A stretch of DNA of 31,715 bases from the NCBI GenBank assembly GCA_937949615.1, contig CALEDQ010000003.1:1-31715 (forward strand), written 5' to 3'. This document shows positions 23,889 to 31,715 of this stretch, piece by piece. A model generated the notes under the pieces. The model did not search any database and was not told the DNA's origin. It was given only the letters and a program-made list of their open reading frames with translations. Position numbers and translations under genes: made by a program. The number at the start of each line of letters is the position of its first letter. The stretch's first letter is position 1. Source of the DNA: an uncultured bacterium. GTDB lineage: Bacteria > Muiribacteriota > Ozemobacteria > Ozemobacterales > Ozemobacteraceae.

Positions 23889-25226
23889 TTAGAACCTTTC
23901 CCAGAGCGATTGGGCAAGCTCGCGTGACTTAGCCATCATCTCTTCTTCTTCGCCCTCTTCAAGGAACATCAGTTTGCCGTCTTCCATGATTGTTTTGCCC
24001 TGGCAGATCGTAGTCTGCACGCGGCTGAACGGCAGGCCAAAAGTCAGATGCCCGAAGGTGTTGCCGGCAGTGACCGGGGTGGGGGGAATGTAATCCCAGA
24101 CAACCAGGTCTGGTGCGGCGCCCTCTTCAATACTGCCGATCTTGTTCTTGAACAGGCGGCTCGCGAGGCGCGGGCCGTTGACTGCGAACATTTTCCAGGC
24201 TTCGCCGTAGATTTTTCTCGGGTCGCCGGCCTGGTGCTTGTGCAGAATATTGGCAACCATCAGATCTTCGAGCGGTGAAGCCGACATGCCGTCGGTGCCG
24301 AAGCTGACGTTGATTTTTTCTTCCATCATTTTTTCGAGCGGTGAGCAGCCGACCGCGTTGTTCATATTCGAGCGCGGGTTGTGAATGACGTTGGTTTTGG
24401 TGAGCGCCAGTGTCGAAATATCGTGAGCATCGCAATTCACGCCATGAACGAAGATATGTTCGGGGCCGGTGAGTTTGAAGCGGTGCAGGCGGTCGACAAC
24501 CGAGCGGAAACCGCGTTTGACGGCGTCTTCATTGTCGGCCTTGTCTTCAGCGACATGAATATGAATGCCGGTCTGCAGGGCCTTTGACAGCTCAGCCGCA
24601 CGTTCGAGGCTGGTATCGCTGAGAGTGAAGCTTGCATGCATACCGATCATGGCAGTAATGTCTGATTCAGAGTCAAGTTTGAGGCCTCTGATAAAATTGG
24701 CGTTTTCTTCGAAGCCGGCGTCGCAGCGCTCGATACCGTCGCGGTCGGTGATTTCATAGCAGAGATTGCCGCGCAGACCGCATTTTCTGAAGGCGTCGCG
24801 CAGAACCGACAGCGAGCCACCGATGCAGTTGGGGCTGGCGTGGTGATCGATCAGCGTCGTTACGCCATTCCGAACAGCGTCGAGCAGCGGAATCATCGCG
24901 GTCAGATACAGATCTTCTTTGGTCAGTGCCTTGTCCAGGCGCCACCAGAGGCGTTCGAGAATCTGCACGAAATTGGTCGGCGGCGCGTCTTTCAGCGAGA
25001 TGCCGCGCGCAAAGGTCGAATAAAGGTGCATGTGGGTATTGACGATGCCGGGCATGACCAGTCTGCCCTTGACATTTCTCACCTTGGCTTTCGGAAACCG
25101 CTGTTTCAGATCTTCGGTGCTTCCGACTGCGTGTATTTTGTGGTCGTCATAAGCGACCGCGCCATCATTGATGACCTGATGATTCTCGCCAAGGGTAACT
25201 ACAGTAGCGTGACCGATAATTTTCAT
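23889..25226 (-). CDS. ssnA: SsnA-type amidohydrolase
   Basis: This 445-residue metal-dependent hydrolase of the amidohydrolase superfamily has the metal ligands H65-x-H67 (NTHMH) near the start, HIHVAED in the middle and FGTDGMSASP towards the end. The sequence matches SsnA, a putative aminohydrolase found with selenium-dependent molybdenum hydroxylase genes; the substrate is not proven but is probably a purine-derived or guanidine-type compound. The start is ATG 25226, with GAGG seven bases before; the TTG at 25229 is rejected. An inverted repeat (25289-25305) lies 63 bases upstream. Transcription ends at the terminator after the gene. The 8-oxoguanine deaminase at 29599-30969 is a distant relative from the same superfamily. 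Confidence 0.9.
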   Translation of the reverse strand: MKIIGHATVVTLGENHQVINDGAVAYDDHKIHAVGSTEDLKQRFPKAKVRNVKGRLVMPGIVNTHMHLYSTFARGISLKDAPPTNFVQILERLWWRLDKALTKEDLYLTAMIPLLDAVRNGVTTLIDHHASPNCIGGSLSVLRDAFRKCGLRGNLCYEITDRDGIERCDAGFEENANFIRGLKLDSESDITAMIGMHASFTLSDTSLERAAELSKALQTGIHIHVAEDKADNEDAVKRGFRSVVDRLHRFKLTGPEHIFVHGVNCDAHDISTLALTKTNVIHNPRSNMNNAVGCSPLEKMMEEKINVSFGTDGMSASPLEDLMVANILHKHQAGDPRKIYGEAWKMFAVNGPRLASRLFKNKIGSIEEGAAPDLVVWDYIPPTPVTAGNTFGHLTFGLPFSRVQTTICQGKTIMEDGKLMFLEEGEEEEMMAKSRELAQSLWERF

Positions 25227-25288
25227 CAATCAACCTCGTTTCCTGGTATGTGTAATAGCCTCTCGTAAGCCATTAAAAAATAGCACAA

Positions 25289-25305
25289 TGCCATCGCAAA
25301 TGGCA
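25289..25305 (-). promoter_or_regulatory. Candidate operator before ssnA
   Basis: TGCCAT-CGCAA-ATGGCA is a 6-5-6 inverted repeat. On the minus strand it overlaps a weak promoter-like pair, TTGCGA then TTAATG 17 bases later. Neither is strong on its own. Confidence 0.3.
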
Positions 25306-25348
25306 ACTGCAATATGCCCCGTCTCAGGGAAAGGCGTCGCGCCGCCGC

Positions 25349-28300
25349 TCAGCCTGAAGAAATGATCGAGCTGCTGATCAGAGCAACCAGTTCGGCGGTA
25401 GAAATGCGCCCGGCGATGTCGCTGCCGTCGAGCAGCCCGTCGGCGAGATCGCGTTTGCGGCCGTGCAGCTGCAGAATCTTCTCTTCAATGGTATTCGTGG
25501 TAATCAGGCGGTAAATGGTGACCGGGCGGGTCTGGCCGATGCGGTGCGCACGGTCAGAGGCCTGATCTTCGACCGCCGGGTTCCACCACGGGTCGAGATG
25601 TATGACATAGTCGGCGGCTGTGAGATTCAGGCCAAGCCCGCCAGCCTTGAGGCTGATCAGGAAAAAGTCGCCATTACCTTCCTGGAAGGCTGAAATTGCC
25701 TTGTTGCGCGCCTTGACCGGCGTCGAGCCATCGAGATACTGATACGACAGGCCCTTGCGGTCGAAAAGCTGCCGCACCAGCGTCAGATGATCGACAAACT
25801 GGCTGAAAATGAGAGCTTTGTGCCGGTTTTCGATAAGTTCTTCGACAATGCGTTCGAGAAGCTGCATTTTTGAGCTGGCAATGCCCGATTCAGGCGCAAC
25901 CAGCGCCGGGTTGCAACAGAGGCGTCGCAGTCGCATGATTTCGGCGAGAACCAGCATCGGTTTGCCACTTTCGCCTTCGCTCGTCGAAATCTTTTCGATG
26001 GCGTTGCGGCGCATGCTTTCGTAAAGCGCGGTTTCTTCTCGACTGAGATCGACCTGCAGCGTGATTTCTGTGCGCGGCGGCAGGTCCTGCAGCACCTGGC
26101 TCTTGGTGCGGCGCAGAATGAAAGGCTGCACGAGTTTTTTCAGGCGCATTTGTGCCAGTTTGTCGCCCGAACTCTGAATCGGGGTGGCAAAAGTTTCGTT
26201 GAAGCGCTCGACAGAGCCAAGCAGACCAGGGTTCAAAAACCTGAACAGGTTCCAGAGCTCGCCGAGATGATTTTCGATCGGCGTGCCGGTCATCAGCATC
26301 TTGAAGCGGCCCTGCAGCAGCATGACTGCCTGCGAGCGGTTGGTCGCCATGTTCTTGATTGCCTGCGCCTCGTCGAGAACGATCGTCGACCAGTTGACCG
26401 CGGCAATCGCCTCGATTTCATTCTGCAGCACGCCATAGCTGCAGATGACCAGGTCGTAAGGCGCCAGATTGCGAATGGTTTCGCGCCGGTCGCTCTGCGC
26501 GAACAGCACCGGGTTCAGCGTCGGCGCAAAACGGCGTGTTTCGTTATACCAGTTCATACAGACCGAAGTCGGTGCCAGAACGAAGGCCGGCCCATCGGCA
26601 GCGCGACTCAGCAGTAAAGCAAGCGCTTCGACCGTTTTACCGAGACCCATGTCGTCGGCCAGACAAGCACCCATACCGAGATAGGCCATGCGGCTGAGCC
26701 AGTAATAGGCCTCGCGCTGATATTCGCGCAGTTCGGCCGTCAAGGTCGAGGGTATCTCGAACTTCTTTTCGGCCGCGTTTTTCAGGCGGGTCTGAGCCTC
26801 TTTCCAGGTGCGGTCGAAGGCGATTTCCTGCACGTCTTCGAACAGTGATTCAACGGCCGCAATCGCCGAGATATGGAAACTGCTGACACCGCCTTTCTGA
26901 TCGGTGAAGCCGCGCAGGTCATTGATGCGCCGTCTGAAATCTTCGGTGATTGCCAGAACCCTGTCTTCGCCAAGCCTGATAAAACGACTGTGACCGTCGT
27001 AGAGTTTTAGCAGTTCCTGCAGTTCGAGCACCTGTCCGTCGTCAACTTTCAGCTCCCCATTGAGTTCGAACCAGTCGCTTCTGCCATTGATCTTGAATTT
27101 GAAATTGCCGAAACTGGCGCGGCTGACCCTGGTCGGGCGATGATTGGCGGGCCATTCGATCTGCAGATTGTCGATCTGTTGCAGTTCGAGCAGCAGCTGC
27201 AAAGCATCTTCGGCTGTGGCCAGTTCGCCGGCAAAATCTGCTTTTTCGATGCCATCGAGTGACGGGCAGCGCGCAATCAGGTTTTCGGCACTGGTGACCT
27301 CGGTGGCCAGGTTTCTCTGGGTGTGCAGCTTCTGTCCGGCGATTTCGGTAAAGACATCGTGCATGCCGCGCCCCGGAACAAACCCCGGGCCCTTGTCACC
27401 GAACGGTCTGACGCAGAGCTTGACTTTAAGACCGTCACCGACTGGGGCCAGCTGGGCGTATATCTGATTGTTGGCTGCTACTGAAGCAATCGGGGTAAGA
27501 TTCTCGGTGCCTTCAATGCCGGTATGAACCGGCATCAGCGGGCTGAGCCCGGAAATCGTCTGTTTGAGGCGGTTCAGCGCCACCGGCGGGAAAAGCTGAT
27601 TGTTTTCGAGAACCTTGGCGGCCTTGATCTGTACTTCGGTAAATTCATAAACCCGCAGGCGGTAGTCGGCTTCCTGATTGACCACAACTCTTCGGCCATT
27701 GAATTCAGGCTGAAAAATGAGCTGAAAGCCCTCATTGTTTCTGTTGAGCAACAATACCGGTTCGCCGCGCAGAATTTCGACGGTCTGCTGGTCGTTGTGC
27801 GAAAAAAAGACGTTGGGGTGGCCGATCATGGCGGCAAAGACTTCCCATTCGTCGTCTTCGTCGTAGCAGCGCAGCCAGGGCCTGACATTCTGCAGGGCCT
27901 TGAAGATGTTCTGGTCATGCAGCGTGTAATAATCAGGGAACGGCTTCATGCCGTTAAAATATCGGTGATTGTCGATCTGCTTGCCTGCCGACCATTTGCC
28001 TGACTTGAGGCGGGTCTGCTCGCGGGCGCTGATTTCAAAGCTGCGTGGCAGGTTGAGTCTGATTTCCCAGATCAGGCGTTCTGATGCGTCTCCACGGCTG
28101 CCTGCCAGATTGAGGGTTGAACTGAGCGCTTCGAGAACCATTTCCCATGGCGCGCGTCGTTCGACGACTTCAGCGAGCGGCATCATCATCTGGTCGTTCC
28201 AGGTCTCGATCAGTGTTTCTTCTTCTTTGCTGAGCGGCAGGTTGAGATTACTCTTCAGGCGCAGACTTTCGCAGGCCGGCAGCTGGAAGCCGGCTCCCCG

Positions 28301-29515
28301 GGCTTTCATGATTACCTGGTTGAGCGGCTTTTCGTAAAGTGAACTGTCGCTGACGCCGAGCCACCTGAGCACCAGCAGGCCAAAAAAGTTGTTCAGCAGG
28401 CAGCCCGAACGTTCGAGTTGCCCGAAAATCTGTTCGGCTTCGAAACGGCCGCTGATTCTGGCGTCGTAAAGCTTGCGCAGATGCAGGTAAAATGGCGGGT
28501 AGAGCAGCGAAGACCTGAGCAGTTTGTCGAAGTGCTGCTTTGCTTCCTGCAGGCATTCCGGACTGCCGTTCTGAATCAGGGCGATGAAATAGAACGGGTC
28601 GGCCAGGGTGCGAAAGCTCGAAGTCTTTTTGCGGGCCGATTTGCGGATTTCTCGCAGAGCGTTGCGGAAAGCCGGCAGTGCCGCTTCGTGCCCGTGAAAA
28701 AGAAAGAGAATCAGCGCCTGCAGGCCCGGTGCTTCTGGCGAGGTCGAGAATTCAAGATAGGTTTTGGCCCGCTGAAAGTCGCCCTGCAAGATCAGGCGCT
28801 CGGCCATGACATGGGCGCCGTGCTGCAGAAAAATCGGTGATTTCAGCCAGCGTGGCTGCAGAAAGTATTTAAAAAAGCCGCTTTCAGAATCGCTGAAAAC
28901 GCCGTCGAAAGTCAGCAGGCTCTGTGCGTGCACTTCGGCAAGAATGTGAACCTGCGAAGCTTCTGGCAGCAGCGAAAAAAGCTGCTCCTCAAACGGAAAT
29001 ACCAGTCGGGTGGTGAGAGTGTAGACAGCTTCGCGTTCTTCTTCGAGATAGCTGAAGTCCGGGCGCTCTTCAAAGTCGGGGTTGCCGAGATAGTATGAGG
29101 CAATCAGAGCGCGTTCACTTTCAGAAGTGTAACGCGACTGTCCCGAAAATTCCGAGGCGGTAACCAGCTGTCTGACCGCATCGATGATCTGCCGGTGTTT
29201 GTTATTCTGTAGTGGCCAGGCAAAGGCCTGGTCGATAAATCTCTGGTTCAGTTCACAACCGGCGCGCGCCGGAACCATGAGGCCGCGTTCGACCATCTGG
29301 GTCAGCGTCACTTCAAGGCTCTGCCGCGAAAGACCGTTCGAAATTACATCTTCACGACTCAGTTTATTGACCAGCCAGCCAGCCAGATATGAGTCAAAAG
29401 GCGCTGCATAAACCAGCTGCAGCGAGCACAGCAGCTTCTCTTCTTCTCTGAGAGCTGAAAAATAAAGCTCGGGACCGCTGTTGTTCTGGGAGACCTGTAT
29501 TTCTGACTGTTTCAT
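25349..29515 (-). CDS. SNF2-family DEAD/DEAH-box helicase with a long unassigned N-terminus
   Basis: The C-terminal 450 residues of this 1388-residue protein are a full SNF2 ATPase: Walker A DDMGLGKT (954-961), DEAQ (1048-1051), TGTPIENHLGELWN, and the arginine-finger motif DRAHRIGQ (about 1321-1328). SNF2 proteins use ATP to translocate on double-stranded DNA and displace proteins. The first 900 residues match no domain I can name: a helical first 450 residues, with a likely winged-helix segment near 50-85, then a beta-rich part. No nuclease, SWIM or methyltransferase motif is visible. The start codon has no clear ribosome site. It sits between two purine-linked hydrolase genes on the same strand but has no evident functional link with them. 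It may act in transcription or repair. Confidence 0.88.
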   Translation of the reverse strand: MKQSEIQVSQNNSGPELYFSALREEEKLLCSLQLVYAAPFDSYLAGWLVNKLSREDVISNGLSRQSLEVTLTQMVERGLMVPARAGCELNQRFIDQAFAWPLQNNKHRQIIDAVRQLVTASEFSGQSRYTSESERALIASYYLGNPDFEERPDFSYLEEEREAVYTLTTRLVFPFEEQLFSLLPEASQVHILAEVHAQSLLTFDGVFSDSESGFFKYFLQPRWLKSPIFLQHGAHVMAERLILQGDFQRAKTYLEFSTSPEAPGLQALILFLFHGHEAALPAFRNALREIRKSARKKTSSFRTLADPFYFIALIQNGSPECLQEAKQHFDKLLRSSLLYPPFYLHLRKLYDARISGRFEAEQIFGQLERSGCLLNNFFGLLVLRWLGVSDSSLYEKPLNQVIMKARGAGFQLPACESLRLKSNLNLPLSKEEETLIETWNDQMMMPLAEVVERRAPWEMVLEALSSTLNLAGSRGDASERLIWEIRLNLPRSFEISAREQTRLKSGKWSAGKQIDNHRYFNGMKPFPDYYTLHDQNIFKALQNVRPWLRCYDEDDEWEVFAAMIGHPNVFFSHNDQQTVEILRGEPVLLLNRNNEGFQLIFQPEFNGRRVVVNQEADYRLRVYEFTEVQIKAAKVLENNQLFPPVALNRLKQTISGLSPLMPVHTGIEGTENLTPIASVAANNQIYAQLAPVGDGLKVKLCVRPFGDKGPGFVPGRGMHDVFTEIAGQKLHTQRNLATEVTSAENLIARCPSLDGIEKADFAGELATAEDALQLLLELQQIDNLQIEWPANHRPTRVSRASFGNFKFKINGRSDWFELNGELKVDDGQVLELQELLKLYDGHSRFIRLGEDRVLAITEDFRRRINDLRGFTDQKGGVSSFHISAIAAVESLFEDVQEIAFDRTWKEAQTRLKNAAEKKFEIPSTLTAELREYQREAYYWLSRMAYLGMGACLADDMGLGKTVEALALLLSRAADGPAFVLAPTSVCMNWYNETRRFAPTLNPVLFAQSDRRETIRNLAPYDLVICSYGVLQNEIEAIAAVNWSTIVLDEAQAIKNMATNRSQAVMLLQGRFKMLMTGTPIENHLGELWNLFRFLNPGLLGSVERFNETFATPIQSSGDKLAQMRLKKLVQPFILRRTKSQVLQDLPPRTEITLQVDLSREETALYESMRRNAIEKISTSEGESGKPMLVLAEIMRLRRLCCNPALVAPESGIASSKMQLLERIVEELIENRHKALIFSQFVDHLTLVRQLFDRKGLSYQYLDGSTPVKARNKAISAFQEGNGDFFLISLKAGGLGLNLTAADYVIHLDPWWNPAVEDQASDRAHRIGQTRPVTIYRLITTNTIEEKILQLHGRKRDLADGLLDGSDIAGRISTAELVALISSSIISSG

Positions 29516-29559
29516 TTAGGGCTGATTTCTGCTGCTGTCTGCTGCGCTTTTATTGAATT

Positions 29560-29592
29560 TGCCGGCCCAGACGTTATCTGCCGGGGCCGGCA
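29560..29592 (-). terminator. Hairpin after the 8-oxoguanine deaminase gene
   Basis: TGCCGGCCC (29560-29568) pairs perfectly with GGGCCGGCA (29584-29592), seven bases after the stop. No T run follows on the minus strand, so it may only partly terminate or may stabilise the 3' end. Confidence 0.45.
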
Positions 29593-29598
29593 GTGGTT

Positions 29599-30969
29599 TT
29601 ACGCCTTGAAGTAAATCTCGCGGCTGCGTTCGTTGTGTTTCGTGATGATTTCGTTGAGCTGTTCTTTCGAAAATCTGGTGAATTTGCCCTTTTCGATAAG
29701 GGTTTCGCCATGAACCATCGAGAAGTCTACAGTATCAACGGCACAGAATACCAGGGCCGCGAGCGGATCAGTCGCACTGCCGGCCTGTCTGAGGCTGTCG
29801 AGTCTGAAACCGACGATATCGGCTTCAAAAGATGGCTGCAGCAGCCCGATGTCATCGCGGCCAAGAACTTTGGCACCACCAATAGTCGCGACTTTAAGGG
29901 CGTCACGGGCGGTCATGCAGTCGGCGGTTTTAAGAACACGCTGCAGCAGCATGCAGTTGCGCACTTCAAGCATCATGTTCGAGCAGTCGTTGCTGGCGCT
30001 GCCGTCAACGGCAAGGCTGACCGGTACGTTCGCCTGGAGCATTTCAACGATCGGCGCAATCCCCGAGGCCAGGCGCATATTGCTGGTCGGGCAGTGAGCG
30101 ACGCCGCCCTGCGCTTTCCCCATTTCGACGACTTCTTCAGGTGACATGTGTACACAATGGGCGTAGAAAGAGTTACCGTCCATCCAGCCGAGGTCTTCCA
30201 TGAGTTTGAACGGTCTGACGCCGAATTCCTTGATGCAGAATTCTTCTTCGTCTTTGGTTTCTGCCAGGTGGGTGTGAACCTTCAGGCCCTTTTTGTTGGC
30301 ATACTTCTTGGCTTCGACCATCAGTTCCTTGGTTACCGAGAACGGTGAACAGGGGGCGACGATAATGCGGGTCATGCCGCCGCGCTGCGCTTCGTGCACT
30401 TTGCTGACCAGATCATCGGTCTGCTTCATAATGACGTCTTCGGTCTGAACGACTGAATCTGGTGGCAGACCGCCATCTTTCTTCGAGCGTGACATGCTGC
30501 CGCGGCAGAGGTGGAAGCGCATGCCGGTTCTGCGTGCTGCTTCGACCTGTTTGAAGTAAAGATCAGACTGTCCGTCCGGAACAAGATATGAATGGTCGAC
30601 AGCGGTGGTGCAGCCACTCATAAGCAGTTCGAGGGTAGCGATTTCGGTGGCCCGGCCAAAGTCATCAGGGGTTATTCTCGCCCAGAGGGGATACAGTCTG
30701 ACCAGCCAGGTGAAAAGTTTGGCGTCCTGCACCTTAGGGAAGTTTCGGGTCATGGTCTGGTAAAAATGATGGTGTGTGTTTACCAGGCCTGGGATGATGA
30801 TCAGTTCAGAGGCATCGATCGTTTTGGCGCCCTGGGCCTGTGCTGCCAGTTTGCCGGCATCACCGACGGCAACGATCTGCGAGCCGTCAACCAATATTGA
30901 CACGTTTTCCTGAACTTCGGCATCGCCGCCGGCCCAGAAAAATCTTGCGTTTTTAATAAAGGTCTTCAT
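29599..30969 (-). CDS. 8-oxoguanine deaminase
   Basis: This 456-residue amidohydrolase matches the family that converts 8-oxoguanine to uric acid and ammonia. The metal ligands are H66-x-H68 (NTHHHFYQ), VHTHLAET and AHCVHM in the middle, and the catalytic Asp in VDGSASND; C-P-T-S-N near AHCPTSN is also typical. Together with SsnA, YgeY and YgeW it marks a purine-degradation locus linked to selenium-dependent molybdenum hydroxylases. AGGAG six bases before the ATG gives a clear start. No other purine enzyme (xanthine dehydrogenase, uricase) lies in the window. Confidence 0.9.
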   Translation of the reverse strand: MKTFIKNARFFWAGGDAEVQENVSILVDGSQIVAVGDAGKLAAQAQGAKTIDASELIIIPGLVNTHHHFYQTMTRNFPKVQDAKLFTWLVRLYPLWARITPDDFGRATEIATLELLMSGCTTAVDHSYLVPDGQSDLYFKQVEAARRTGMRFHLCRGSMSRSKKDGGLPPDSVVQTEDVIMKQTDDLVSKVHEAQRGGMTRIIVAPCSPFSVTKELMVEAKKYANKKGLKVHTHLAETKDEEEFCIKEFGVRPFKLMEDLGWMDGNSFYAHCVHMSPEEVVEMGKAQGGVAHCPTSNMRLASGIAPIVEMLQANVPVSLAVDGSASNDCSNMMLEVRNCMLLQRVLKTADCMTARDALKVATIGGAKVLGRDDIGLLQPSFEADIVGFRLDSLRQAGSATDPLAALVFCAVDTVDFSMVHGETLIEKGKFTRFSKEQLNEIITKHNERSREIYFKA

Positions 30970-31645
30970 TCAAATCTCCTTGGAAAATTCAAATCGTGAC
31001 ATTTTACAATATTAAACTCTGCCTCTGCACTTAATTTTTTTCTATTTTTTCCGGTATAGATTATATTCAGACGAAAAAAATCTTCTGATCAGTTGTTCAG
31101 GCTGTCAGACAGCCTGGTCTGGGATTTATCAAGATTTTTGGCGGCATAAATGCATGGCTGTTTTTTGCGGGCATAACAACAGGGCAGGTCAGACAGGTCT
31201 GTGTCGAAATTTGGCCGGTGAGTTGATTGCGAAAAGACTTTTTATAAGTGAGAGTTTGCCGCTGTGTCATACCATAAAGACAATATGGAACAATAGCCCT
31301 TGTTACTTTCTGTGCGGTAATGGAAATTTCCAACTGGCTTTGATAATCATGCGCAAATAAACAGGTTGTTGGCTTTTCCTTCGACAGGCATGGCGCATCT
31401 AAAGTGTAATTATGAAAATGCTCAGTTAACAGACAAATGACCTGATTGGCATACAATGACAATAAACCTGTTTTGTATGGCATAAATCTTATTTGCTTAC
31501 TTCTCAAAATAGCCCGCAAAAGTTGATTAAGCTTTGTGAAAAACAACACAATGATGGCGAGTGGTTCTGATTGGCCGAAAATAACTGGTTTAATCGCGAT
31601 TGTAGTGGTACATAAAATTTTTTGAAATTTGTGTACACTTTTTAG
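30970..31645. other. Long noncoding region
   Basis: I see no supported gene in about 680 bases. Both strands have short open frames (up to 150 codons on the minus strand), but none has a ribosome site, recognisable domain or normal composition. It contains an 8-3-8 hairpin at 31098-31116 (CAGGCTGT, loop CAG, ACAGCCTG) near the palindrome CTGATCAG, and probably the promoter of the deaminase gene at its left. The right end leads into the promoter at 31646. Such a large gap suggests regulation of both flanking genes or a decayed gene. Confidence 0.5.
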
Positions 31646-31674
31646 TTGACCTTACGATGCAAATCTGGTAAATT
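31646..31674 (+). promoter_or_regulatory. Strong sigma-70-type promoter at the right edge
   Basis: TTGACC (31646-31651) and TAAATT (31669-31674) are separated by exactly 17 bases. Transcription would begin near 31681, right at the first hairpin of the leader. The gene it drives lies beyond the window. Confidence 0.75.
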
Positions 31675-31680
31675 AGCCAA

Positions 31681-31715
31681 ACCCTCAAGCGAGGGTACCG
31701 CGAAAGCGGCCAGAA
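31681..31715 (+). ncRNA. Start of a structured 5' leader or small RNA, cut by the window
   Basis: Two adjacent hairpins begin at the predicted transcription start: ACCCTC-AAGC-GAGGGT (31681-31696) and CCGC-GAAA-GCGG (31698-31709), followed by CCAGAA and the window edge. Compact tandem stems directly at a start site are typical of riboswitches or small RNAs. I could not match the fragment to a known class. Confidence 0.4.

Noticed and set aside
31097..31549. Minus-strand open frame of 150 codons in the right noncoding tract
   Set aside because: It has no ribosome site, no recognisable domain and an odd composition rich in Thr, Gln and Cys unlike the neighbours; it looks like chance.
31681..31715. 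Cyclic di-GMP-I (GEMM) riboswitch
   Set aside because: The preceding CCAAACC and the GAAA loop are suggestive, but the first loop is AAGC rather than GNRA and the ACGCAAAGC core is missing; too little sequence remains.

Overview
The window looks like a chromosomal segment of a GC-rich, probably anaerobic, Gram-negative-type bacterium. The basis is a catabolic gene set linked to selenium-dependent molybdenum hydroxylases (ygeY, ygeW, ssnA, 8-oxoguanine deaminase), a secreted C39-type peptidase and a membrane-anchored papain-fold protein. The Rpn-type tail with Gly-Lys-Ile-Glu repeats and the large SNF2 protein fit several poorly cultured phyla (Riflebacteria or spirochaete-like lineages are guesses). 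Nothing here fixes the taxon.

Layout. (1) 1-783: end of a gene for an Rpn-nuclease-like C-terminal tail and a GNAT acetyltransferase, both in host-like composition. (2) 784-4501: an abruptly AT-rich cassette with a 20-bp palindrome, then two tightly coupled genes. The first encodes an Hsp90/MutL-type ATPase joined to a histidine-kinase-like module. The second encodes a protein with an intact receiver domain and an unassigned C-terminal region. This is the best candidate for an undescribed system. (3) 4643-14313: a seven-gene, mostly overlapping operon of intermediate composition: cytosine-5 methyltransferase, Vsr nickase, MORC/MutL-like GHKL ATPase, Z1-domain helicase, PD-(D/E)XK protein, AIPR protein, and a lone phosphorothioate-sensor-like (SBD) domain lacking its usual HNH nuclease. 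The core belongs to the predicted MORC/Z1 restriction-conflict class; the SBD tail gene is unusual. (4) 14314-15491: return to host composition, a membrane-anchored small protein and a second copy of the Rpn-like tail. The defence island is thus bracketed by two directly oriented paralogous tails about 15.1 kb apart. (5) 15518-18812: a secreted C39-like cysteine peptidase (minus), a P-loop kinase-like protein and a membrane-anchored NlpC/P60-like protein (plus). (6) 19158-21647: ygeY then ygeW, with a strong promoter before ygeY and a long terminator-like hairpin between the genes. (7) 21713-30969, all minus strand: a SnoaL-PAS-GAF-pseudokinase-receiver protein, ssnA, a 1388-residue SNF2 ATPase and 8-oxoguanine deaminase. 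(8) 30970-31715: noncoding, ending in a strong sigma-70 promoter and the first two hairpins of a structured transcript cut by the window edge.

How they work together (inference). The methyltransferase marks self DNA and Vsr would repair the T:G mismatches that 5-methylcytosine deamination creates. The GHKL ATPase, Z1 helicase, PD-(D/E)XK and AIPR proteins are the probable sensing and effector arm. The upstream kinase/receiver pair could be an independent phosphorelay-controlled defence system or a regulator. In the housekeeping part, 8-oxoguanine deaminase, SsnA, YgeY and YgeW are parts of a purine/nitrogen catabolic route whose molybdenum hydroxylase itself is not in the window.
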